DNA from: Betaproteobacteria bacterium
Lineage (GTDB): Bacteria > Pseudomonadota > Gammaproteobacteria > Burkholderiales > Burkholderiaceae_C
DNA length: 64,000 bases
Assembly: GCA_009921265.1 (NCBI GenBank)
Contig: RFYV01000009.1
Coordinates: 1-64,000, forward strand
Direction: 5' to 3'
Every line of letters starts with the position of its first letter. The first letter of the stretch is position 1. The position numbers and the translations under genes were made by a program. Positions 57,562-64,000 of this stretch are shown here, piece by piece. The notes beneath the pieces were generated by a model. The model saw only the letters and a list, made by a program, of their open reading frames with translations. It was not told the DNA's origin and did not search any database.

Positions 57562-58911
57562 ATGTCCAACGTGTTTGCCTTCACATTTGTACCTTGGTTT
57601 CGCTCGGTGGCTCCGTATATTCACATGCATCGCGGTAAAACCTTTGTCGTGGGTATTGCCGGCGAAGCCATCGCGGCTGGCAAATTGCCCAATCTGGCTC
57701 AAGACTTGGCTTTGATTCAAAGCATGGGCGTCAAAATCGTATTGGTTCACGGCTTTCGTCCTCAAGTCAACGAACAACTCGCGGCCAAGGGTCACACACC
57801 CAAATATGCACAGGGTATGCGCATCACCGACGGCATAGCCCTCGATTGTGCCCAGGAAGCAGCGGGGCAATTGCGATACGAAATAGAAGCCGCATTTAGC
57901 CAAGGTTTGCCCAATACGCCCATGGCGGGGGCTACTGTGAGGGTGATATCTGGTAATTTCATCACAGCCAAGCCTGTTGGCATCGTCAATGGAGTTGATT
58001 TTCAACATTCCGGCTTGGTTAGAAAAGTAGATGTCACAGGCATTCATCAAACCTTGCAAATGGGCTCAATGGTGTTGTTGTCTCCCTTTGGTTTTTCTCC
58101 AACGGGTGAAGCCTTTAATTTGACGATGGAAGAAGTTGCCACATCGGTGGCCATTGCACTCAAAGCCGACAAACTTGTTTTTGTCACCGAAGTGCCTGGT
58201 ATTCGCGTCAAACCCCTAGAACTTGGTAGCGAAGACAATCCCATCGATACTGAACTGCCCTTGGATAGCGCTCAAAAACTCTTACAACAACTGCCGCAAG
58301 CCGATCAACCTACCGACATTGGTTTTTATCTTCAACACTGCGTGAAGGCATGTCAAAGCGGTGTTGAGCGCAGTCACATTTTGCCCTTTGCTGTGGACGG
58401 CGCTTTATTGCTTGAAGTCTATATGCACGATGGCATTGGCACGATGGTGGTGGATGAAAAATTAGAAAGTTTGCGTGAAGCCACATCTGACGACGTGGGT
58501 GGCATCTTGCAATTGATCGAACCCTACGAAAAAGATGGCACTCTGGTCAAGCGCGATCGCAATGAAATCGAACGCGACGCGGGTCAATACACGGTGATTG
58601 AGCACGACGGTGTTATTTTTGGATGCGCTGCGTTATTTCCATATATGGATAGCAAAACAGCGGAATTGGCCGCACTCACGGTATCTCCCAATTCGCAAAG
58701 CCAAGGCGACGGCGAAAAAATTCTCAAGCGCATCGAGCAACGCGCAAAACTTAAAGGTTTGGAAAGTATTTTTGTTTTAACCACGCGTACCACGCATTGG
58801 TTTTTAAAGCGTGGTTTTGTTCAGACCGACCCTGATTGGCTTCCAGAGGCTCGCAAAAGAAAATACAACTGGGATCGCAAAAGCATCGTGCTCGTTAAAG
58901 GATTAAGTTGA
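57562..58911 (+). CDS. argA: N-acetylglutamate synthase
   Basis: The start was set at the ATG at 57562 (MSNVFAFTF) rather than the TTG two codons upstream. The 449-residue protein is of the classical ArgA plan: N-terminal amino-acid-kinase domain (VLVHGFRPQVNEQL near residues 55-70) and C-terminal GNAT acetyltransferase domain (LTVSPNSQSQGDGEKIL). It makes N-acetylglutamate, the first step of arginine synthesis, and is normally inhibited by arginine. It converges with dsbB. Confidence 0.95.
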   Translation: MSNVFAFTFVPWFRSVAPYIHMHRGKTFVVGIAGEAIAAGKLPNLAQDLALIQSMGVKIVLVHGFRPQVNEQLAAKGHTPKYAQGMRITDGIALDCAQEAAGQLRYEIEAAFSQGLPNTPMAGATVRVISGNFITAKPVGIVNGVDFQHSGLVRKVDVTGIHQTLQMGSMVLLSPFGFSPTGEAFNLTMEEVATSVAIALKADKLVFVTEVPGIRVKPLELGSEDNPIDTELPLDSAQKLLQQLPQADQPTDIGFYLQHCVKACQSGVERSHILPFAVDGALLLEVYMHDGIGTMVVDEKLESLREATSDDVGGILQLIEPYEKDGTLVKRDRNEIERDAGQYTVIEHDGVIFGCAALFPYMDSKTAELAALTVSPNSQSQGDGEKILKRIEQRAKLKGLESIFVLTTRTTHWFLKRGFVQTDPDWLPEARKRKYNWDRKSIVLVKGLS

Positions 58912-58927
58912 TGGTATTGTTGGTTTT

Positions 58928-59446
58928 TTAAATATAAAAAATAATTGCAAACTCATTGCAACAATCAAAAAAGAAAATACAACAAATGACCAGTTGGCGA
59001 TGGATCCGCGCGATGGATCCGCCTAAAAAGGTCCAGTCCACTTTGGTGCAATCGCCTCCACCCCTAAAAATCATGGGTATGGCGCGTTGCAACGGAAACG
59101 ATTCAATCATTCCATAAAAATCACGACCACAGCTTTGTACCTCGGGTGGAAACCACTGAAGCCATGATTGACGCGCTGCGACGAATGCGCCAAACGCAGA
59201 TGAACCCAAAGTAAGAACGACTGATAAGCGATGAATCAAGTGAGTTGGAAAAACAATCGCAATCGTAGACCAAATAATGACGACCAGCATGGCATAACGC
59301 TGAACAATGCACATGGGGCAAGGCTCTAATCCAACCACGTGTTGAAGATACAGGCCAAAAGCCAACATGACCGTTAAAACCAAGGCGACTAAACACCAAA
59401 ACAGCCTTGGCGAGCGTTCAAAAAGCAATCGAATTGCGTATAACAT
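58928..59446 (-). CDS. dsbB: Disulfide bond formation protein DsbB, C-terminus frameshifted
   Basis: A 172-residue frame. The four essential cysteines are intact: Cys43 and Cys46 in EPCPMC, Cys106 (VQSCGRDF) and Cys133 (GGDCTKVDW). The first three membrane helices look normal. After residue 145 an exact 13-bp tandem duplication (58998-59023) shifts the frame and the fourth helix is replaced by RIHRQLVICCIFFF and similar. Removing one copy restores LGGSIANWSFVVFSFLIVA, a normal fourth helix, with a stop at 58903-58905. DsbB reoxidises DsbA via quinones. The protein may be crippled or the duplication may be reversible. Confidence 0.9.
   Translation of the reverse strand: MLYAIRLLFERSPRLFWCLVALVLTVMLAFGLYLQHVVGLEPCPMCIVQRYAMLVVIIWSTIAIVFPTHLIHRLSVVLTLGSSAFGAFVAARQSWLQWFPPEVQSCGRDFYGMIESFPLQRAIPMIFRGGGDCTKVDWTFLGGSIARIHRQLVICCIFFFDCCNEFAIIFYI
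58998..59023. repeat. Exact 13-bp tandem duplication inside dsbB
   Basis: GCGATGGATCCGC occurs twice in direct succession (58998-59010 and 59011-59023). As 13 is not a multiple of 3, it shifts the dsbB frame by one base. One copy restores a normal C-terminal helix. Confidence 0.95.
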
Positions 59447-59569
59447 CCATTTTTTCCTTATTCCGTAATAAGTCTATCGCTTTCAATCGACCTTTGGCTC
59501 GCAAGGACTCAAAAAGATTGCTAAAGTCATGCCTAATGTGAAATCATTTCAAAAAATAGAAGGAAATTT

Positions 59570-59842
59570 ATGGCACGCACCGTTCAATGCATCAAATTAG
59601 GAGCTGAATCCGTAGGTTTGGATTTTCCTCCTTACCCCGGTGAACTCGGAAAACGCATCTGGGAGAGCGTGAGCAAGCAAGCTTGGGCCGATTGGTTGAA
59701 GCATCAAACCATGTTGGTCAACGAAAACCGACTCAATTTGGCCGATTTGCGCGCACGTCAATATTTAGCTCGTCAAATGGAGAAACATTTCTTTGGCGAA
59801 GGGGCTGATGCTGCCCAAGGCTATGTTCCACCCACACCTTGA
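59570..59842 (+). CDS. yggX: Probable Fe(2+)-trafficking protein YggX
   Basis: A 90-residue protein with the YggX pattern ([27 protein letters not shown]-like [12 protein letters not shown]). The conserved Cys7 is present. YggX protects Fe-S proteins against oxidative damage. The ATG has an AGAAGGAAA ribosome-binding site. Gene order next to argA is common in Burkholderiales. Its 3' end overlaps the start of the mnmC-like gene. Confidence 0.95.
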   Translation: MARTVQCIKLGAESVGLDFPPYPGELGKRIWESVSKQAWADWLKHQTMLVNENRLNLADLRARQYLARQMEKHFFGEGADAAQGYVPPTP

Positions 59843-61385
59843 TTGGCAGGCCAAGCACTGGCAACAACGTCAACAATGGAGCATTCTTGATACCGACTTT
59901 CTTCAAGGTCAATATTTTTTCTTCCTTTGTGATGAGTGGAGACGCGATCCGCTAAGACCCCAGCGTTTGAATGTGATGGCCTTGGCAGAAGAAGCACCAT
60001 TATGGAATTTGACACCGGGTGTTCACCGACTGTCTTTTGACAAAGGGCAAATTCAACTTACCATAGCTGTGGGCCCTCGCGAAAAAATGATTCGGCAAAT
60101 CAAAGGACAGGCCGATCATGTCTTGCTTCATCAGTGGAGTTGCAATCAAGATCCTTTTATTTGGAAAGCCTTGGCGAAGCTGTGTCAGTTTTCAGCGCAA
60201 ATTGTTGTTTCTGATACGCCGATTGATCTTGATCATGCAAAAGCAGAAGGTTTCATAACGCTTGAATCCGATCGTTCATATCAACTTTTAAGTTACCAAG
60301 CGCATTGGTTACAAAAAAAATCACCAACCAGCATCGACAAAAATTGCACTGTATTGGGAAGCGGTTTGGCCGGCGCTTCGCTTGCTTACGCTTTGGCCGA
60401 ACGCGGTTGGCGCGTCCATGTAATGGATAGTGGTTCTGCAACGGCACAGGGCGCCTCGGGCGTTCCCGTAGGTTTGCTCACCCCTCATGTGTCTGCTGAT
60501 GATAATGACTTTTCTCGTCTCTCGCGTGCAGGTATGCGTCAAACGCTGGCTGTGGCTCATCAATTATTAAAAGATGATGGTTGGTTGGTCAAAGGTGTGT
60601 TGGAAAATCGAATCGAAGGCAAAACACGACAAGCGGGTTTTCCTCGTTGGCATTCAGAGGCAGGATGGATCAAGCCCAAACATTTCATCGACGCTTTATT
60701 GAATCACCCGCTCATCACCTTGCAACTCAATGCGTCGATTCAACGCATACAAAAAAATAATGACAACGGTTGGGATTTGTTTTCAATGACCCATGAAATC
60801 GTTTCAAAAACCCCGTATTTGGTGATTGCCTGCGGCCCTGCTTCTGTTCCTCTTATTCAAACCGCAGTCCCCGATTTTTTTCTTCCCTACACACCGATTC
60901 GGGGACAAATATCTTGGGGCTCGATGACTGAAGGCATCAGCTCACTTGCGCCGACTCATCCCGTGAGTGGCCATTGCAGTTTTATTCCACAGATTTCATA
61001 CCAAGGTCAGATGCAGTGGTTTACGGGTTCTACATTTGATCGTAGCAACATCACTGCAGGTGTTTTACACAACGATCATTTGAAAAATATTCAACATTTG
61101 CTTGAACTCATTCCAAGTTTGTCAGACGCAATCGATGAATCAATTGCACCAACTCTCAAAGGATGGGCTGGCGTGCGTTGCTCACTTCCCGATCGAATGC
61201 CCGTCGTTGGTTCTGTCGACCCTGAAGGCCTCAACGGTTTGTATGTTCTAACGGGCTTGGGCTCAAGGGGCTTGTGTTTGGGCCCCATTTGCGCGGAAGT
61301 TTTAGCCAGTCATTTAAATAACGACCCCTCACCCATTGAAATAAAATTACTGGAGGCTTTGAATCCTATTCGATATATAAAATAA
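59808..61385 (+). CDS. mnmC: MnmC-like FAD-dependent tRNA cmnm5s2U oxidoreductase with degenerate methyltransferase half
   Basis: The start was set at the ATG at 59808, preceded by GAAGGGG; a TTG at 59793 and an ATG at 59823 are alternatives. About 525 residues. From about residue 175 an FAD domain begins ([20 protein letters not shown]) with [13 protein letters not shown] and, near the end, [18 protein letters not shown] and [11 protein letters not shown], all typical of MnmC. The N-terminal region keeps MnmC features ([21 protein letters not shown]) but is about 175 residues instead of about 250 and lacks the G-x-G-x-G SAM motif. The oxidoreductase activity should remain; the methyltransferase activity probably is lost. 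Confidence 0.85.
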   Translation: MLPKAMFHPHLDWQAKHWQQRQQWSILDTDFLQGQYFFFLCDEWRRDPLRPQRLNVMALAEEAPLWNLTPGVHRLSFDKGQIQLTIAVGPREKMIRQIKGQADHVLLHQWSCNQDPFIWKALAKLCQFSAQIVVSDTPIDLDHAKAEGFITLESDRSYQLLSYQAHWLQKKSPTSIDKNCTVLGSGLAGASLAYALAERGWRVHVMDSGSATAQGASGVPVGLLTPHVSADDNDFSRLSRAGMRQTLAVAHQLLKDDGWLVKGVLENRIEGKTRQAGFPRWHSEAGWIKPKHFIDALLNHPLITLQLNASIQRIQKNNDNGWDLFSMTHEIVSKTPYLVIACGPASVPLIQTAVPDFFLPYTPIRGQISWGSMTEGISSLAPTHPVSGHCSFIPQISYQGQMQWFTGSTFDRSNITAGVLHNDHLKNIQHLLELIPSLSDAIDESIAPTLKGWAGVRCSLPDRMPVVGSVDPEGLNGLYVLTGLGSRGLCLGPICAEVLASHLNNDPSPIEIKLLEALNPIRYIK

Positions 61386-61502
61386 ATATTCCATATAAAT
61401 CATATATTTACGATTTAAACTGCATCTATATGCCTATATTGCATATAACTAAAACTAAAAAATAGTTGGGCTTTATATAATAAAAAACTACAGTAGTGAG
61501 CA

Positions 61503-62294
61503 ATGCAAGAAATCGCTTTTATTACTACTGGATTTGCCGTTGGCCTCATCGTTGGACTTACTGGCGTGGGTGGCGGGTCGCTTATGACCCCCATCCTTAT
61601 TTTTGGCTTTGGTATTCAACCCGCCTTGGCTGTGGGCACCGATTTGCTGTTTGCTGCAGGCACCAAAGCGGGAGGCTTGGTTCAACTCGTTCGTCAAAAG
61701 CGCGTGCCATGGCGCGTGGTGTTTCATTTGAGCTTGGGCAGTATTCCTGCATCCTTAGCCACGTTGTATGTGTTGAATCATTGGGGCACTCAACATCCTC
61801 AAACACAAAAAATGATCACACTCACACTAGGCATTTCATTGTTGCTAACAGCAGCATCAACACTTTACAAGGCGATTCGTGGTGTACGTCATCCGTTGAT
61901 TCAGGACACGCAAACGGAGCTGAGTTCCATCAAGCACCGTCCATTTTTCTTGCCCATCTTATTTGGCGCATTGATTGGAACCTTGGTCACACTCACGTCC
62001 GTCGGAGCAGGCGCCATCGGTGTGACTGCATTCATGCTTTTGTATCCAGCCCTTTCATTGCATCGAATCATTGCCGCTGACATCGCCTATGCCGTGCCGC
62101 TCACCTTGGTTGCGGGCTTAGGTCACGCCTCTTTGGGTTCGGTCAACTGGACTTTGTTGGGGCTTTTGCTCACAGGCTCATTGCCTGGTATTTGGTTGGG
62201 TTCGCATTGGGTATCAAAAGCACCCGAGAGACTCATTCGGTCTTTTTTATCGGTGCTACTGGCATGGGCCGGCACCAAACTCGTTCTGGTTTAA
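61503..62294 (+). CDS. TauE/SafE (TSUP) family sulfite/organosulfonate exporter
   Basis: A 263-residue integral membrane protein with about eight hydrophobic segments. The N-terminal repeat ITTGFAVGLIVGLTGVGGGS and the second repeat FGALIGTLVTLTSVGAGAIG each carry the glycine-rich TSUP motif. It lies just before the sulfite reductase gene, so sulfite export is the likely role. The upstream intergenic region is AT-rich and should contain its promoter. Confidence 0.92.
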   Translation: MQEIAFITTGFAVGLIVGLTGVGGGSLMTPILIFGFGIQPALAVGTDLLFAAGTKAGGLVQLVRQKRVPWRVVFHLSLGSIPASLATLYVLNHWGTQHPQTQKMITLTLGISLLLTAASTLYKAIRGVRHPLIQDTQTELSSIKHRPFFLPILFGALIGTLVTLTSVGAGAIGVTAFMLLYPALSLHRIIAADIAYAVPLTLVAGLGHASLGSVNWTLLGLLLTGSLPGIWLGSHWVSKAPERLIRSFLSVLLAWAGTKLVLV

Positions 62295-62296
62295 AC

Positions 62297-64000
62297 ATGT
62301 ATCAATACACATCGCATGATCAACAAATGGTGCGTGAACGCGCCTCGCAGTACCGTGATCAACTGCAACGCAATTTAACGGGTCATTTAACCGATGACGA
62401 TTTTAAACCACTTCGTCTTCAAAATGGTTGGTATATCCAACGCTATGCACCGATGTTGCGAGTGGCCGTTCCTTATGGAGAAATATCGAGTCAACAATTG
62501 CGTGTTTTGGCTCGTATTGCACGTGAATACGATCAACCCGACGCAGCATTGTTTGAAAAAGCACAACACAAGCAAAACGCAATCAGTGATTTTCCTGCGC
62601 CCAGTCTCAAAAAAGGTCACGCACACTTTACAACGCGACAAAATGTTCAGTTCAATTGGATTCCTTTGCATTTAAGTGCTGATGTGATGGATGTATTAGC
62701 CAGCGTCAACATGCATGGCATTCAAACCAGTGGCAATTGCATTCGAAACATCACCAGCGATGAACTCGCAGGTATTGCGATCGACGAAGTGGCCGATCCC
62801 CGTCCCTTCGCCGAAATTTTGCGCCAATGGAGCACCTTTCATCCCGAGTTTGCTTTCTTACCGCGTAAATTCAAAATTGCCATTACAGGTGCCACCGAAG
62901 ATCGTGCGGCCAGTGCTTGGCACGATGTGGGTTTGCAATTGATCAAAAACGATGCGGATGAATTAGGTTTTCGCGTTTTGGTGGGTGGTGGCATGGGTCG
63001 CACACCCGTGATCGGCACGGTGATTCGAGAGTTTTTACCATGGCATCAAATCATTAATTTTTTAGAAGCTGTTGTTCGTGTCTACAACCGATGGGGGCGT
63101 CGCGACAATATCTACAAAGCAAGAATTAAGATTTTGGTCAAAGCCGAAGGTCAGCGTTACATCGACGAAGTCGAAGAGGAATACAAGTTCATCATCTCTC
63201 AAGACGGAGCGCCACACACCATCACTCAACAAGAACTCGATCGCGTGAGCGCTAGTTTTGTGGCGCCCGAGCCAAACAAAACACATCTGAGTGTTGACGC
63301 CAAAGTTCAACGCATTTTGGATGTATCAGCTAAAGACGATTTGGAGTTTGCAAGATGGGTTCAACAAAATGTTGCTCCACACAAAAATCCAGCCTTGCGC
63401 GCGGTGACTCTGTCGTTCAAACGCCTCGGACTCGCGCCTGGAGACGCAACCGCTGAGCAGTTAGAACAAGCCGCACAATTGGCCGATCAATATTCAAGCG
63501 GTGAAGCGCGCGTCACTCACGATCAAAATTTATTATTGCCTTGGGTGTCTTGCGAAGAATTAACGCAACTTTGGCGTGATGCACGCAAAGCAGGCCTTGC
63601 AAAAGCCAATATTGGATTGCTCACCGACATGATTGCTTGCCCTGGCGGTGATTATTGCGCTTTAGCCAATGCGCGTGCTCTTCCCATTGCTGCGGCTATT
63701 TCCGAGCGATACAACGACATAGACGAATTGTTTGATATCGGCGAAATTGATTTACATATCAGTGGTTGCATCAATTCTTGCGGCCATCACCACAGCGGTC
63801 ATATTGGTATTTTGGGTGTCGATAAAGACGGTCAAGAATGGTATCAAGTCACCCTTGGTGGTTCGGACGGATCTACGCTTAGCGGAACTCCAAAACCAGG
63901 AAAAGTGGTTGGTCCCTCATTTGCAGCGGCCGAAGTAGTGGGTGTGATTGAAGCCGTTTTAGACACCTACGCCCAGCAACGTGTAGCCAAAGAAACCTTT
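62297..64000 (+). CDS. cysI: Sulfite/nitrite reductase hemoprotein subunit (3' partial)
   Basis: The frame opens at the ATG at 62297 (MYQYTSHDQQMVRERA), two bases after the TauE stop, and runs out of the window. About 568 residues are visible. The siroheme/[4Fe-4S] ligands are ACPGGDYC (C-x5-C) and SGCINSCGHHH (C-x3-C). HFTTRQNVQFNWIPL is the family substrate/siroheme segment. It should reduce sulfite to sulfide for cysteine synthesis. The C-terminus lies beyond 64000. Confidence 0.94.
   Translation, partial: MYQYTSHDQQMVRERASQYRDQLQRNLTGHLTDDDFKPLRLQNGWYIQRYAPMLRVAVPYGEISSQQLRVLARIAREYDQPDAALFEKAQHKQNAISDFPAPSLKKGHAHFTTRQNVQFNWIPLHLSADVMDVLASVNMHGIQTSGNCIRNITSDELAGIAIDEVADPRPFAEILRQWSTFHPEFAFLPRKFKIAITGATEDRAASAWHDVGLQLIKNDADELGFRVLVGGGMGRTPVIGTVIREFLPWHQIINFLEAVVRVYNRWGRRDNIYKARIKILVKAEGQRYIDEVEEEYKFIISQDGAPHTITQQELDRVSASFVAPEPNKTHLSVDAKVQRILDVSAKDDLEFARWVQQNVAPHKNPALRAVTLSFKRLGLAPGDATAEQLEQAAQLADQYSSGEARVTHDQNLLLPWVSCEELTQLWRDARKAGLAKANIGLLTDMIACPGGDYCALANARALPIAAAISERYNDIDELFDIGEIDLHISGCINSCGHHHSGHIGILGVDKDGQEWYQVTLGGSDGSTLSGTPKPGKVVGPSFAAAEVVGVIEAVLDTYAQQRVAKETF

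Noticed and set aside
61496-62080. 194-residue frame overlapping the TauE gene in another phase
   Set aside because: The TauE frame has clear TSUP repeats and hydrophobic segments; the other frame is Trp/Arg/His-rich without motifs.
1-64000. CRISPR arrays, prophage, insertion sequences or toxin-antitoxin pairs
   Set aside because: Reading through the window showed no regularly spaced repeats, transposase or integrase frames, or paired small toxin-antitoxin genes.

Overview
The window looks like chromosomal DNA of a low-GC member of the Burkholderiales (Betaproteobacteria). Support comes from several Bug-type (tripartite tricarboxylate) receptor genes, the order cysB-like / aminotransferase / hrpA / argA / yggX, LptF and LptG sequences of Burkholderiales type, a poly-3-hydroxybutyrate depolymerase, and an iscRSUA-hscBA-fdx operon followed by dnaQ and tRNA-Val. 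I cannot settle the genus. No phage, insertion sequence or CRISPR array was seen.

Layout. (1) 1-3.3 kb: the end of a tungsten-dependent aldehyde oxidoreductase operon (catalytic subunit cut by the window edge, FAD/NADH subunit, MoaD-like protein, small unknown protein). (2) 3.3-21.1 kb: an accessory catabolic and transport region. It holds a NitT/TauT-type ABC transporter with a GMC oxidoreductase, a divergent two-gene altronate-dehydratase-like enzyme, a choline-sulfatase-like sulfatase, two intact Bug receptors, an NHL beta-propeller protein, small DUF1330 and VOC proteins, an esterase, and a second ABC cluster with a 2-oxoglutarate-type oxygenase and a hydroxyisobutyrate-dehydrogenase-like enzyme. 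The 15.3-20 kb part is decaying: a Bug gene lacks its 5' part and carries a frameshift, the adjacent GST gene has no usable start, and the second ABC ATPase has lost its Walker A segment. (3) 21.1-29.9 kb: housekeeping genes, namely tRNA-Val, dnaQ, the complete isc operon with a recognisable IscR site, and uvrB. (4) 29.9-34.2 kb: an aromatic aminotransferase, a LigB-type dioxygenase, PHB depolymerase and an RnfB-like ferredoxin. (5) 34.2-42.2 kb: a propionate / methylmalonyl-CoA module (VOC protein, pccA, pccB, meaB, mutase) with a divergent GntR regulator whose start codon lies inside a tandem palindromic operator. (6) 42.2-64 kb: a large Orn/Lys/Arg decarboxylase, tRNA-Ser, a coiled-coil orphan, a LivK-like receptor, pepA-holC, lptFG, a CbiX-like chelatase, a CysB-like regulator, an aminotransferase, hrpA, argA, dsbB, yggX, an mnmC-like gene, a TauE exporter and the start of a sulfite reductase gene.

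How the genes fit together. Propionyl-CoA would be carboxylated by PccAB to methylmalonyl-CoA and isomerised to succinyl-CoA by the mutase, with MeaB protecting the cobalamin enzyme. The isc operon supplies Fe-S clusters for the many Fe-S proteins here. The CysB-like regulator, TauE and sulfite reductase suggest sulfur assimilation and sulfite handling near the right edge.

The most unusual items are sequence lesions and degenerate domains: an exact 13-bp tandem duplication that shifts the frame of dsbB, the Walker A deletion in an ABC ATPase, the Bug/GST junction, and an MnmC-like protein whose methyltransferase half is short and lacks the SAM glycine motif. I found no clearly new multi-gene system; the aldehyde oxidoreductase operon and the 8-15 kb sulfatase/Bug cluster are the best candidates for unexplored biochemistry.
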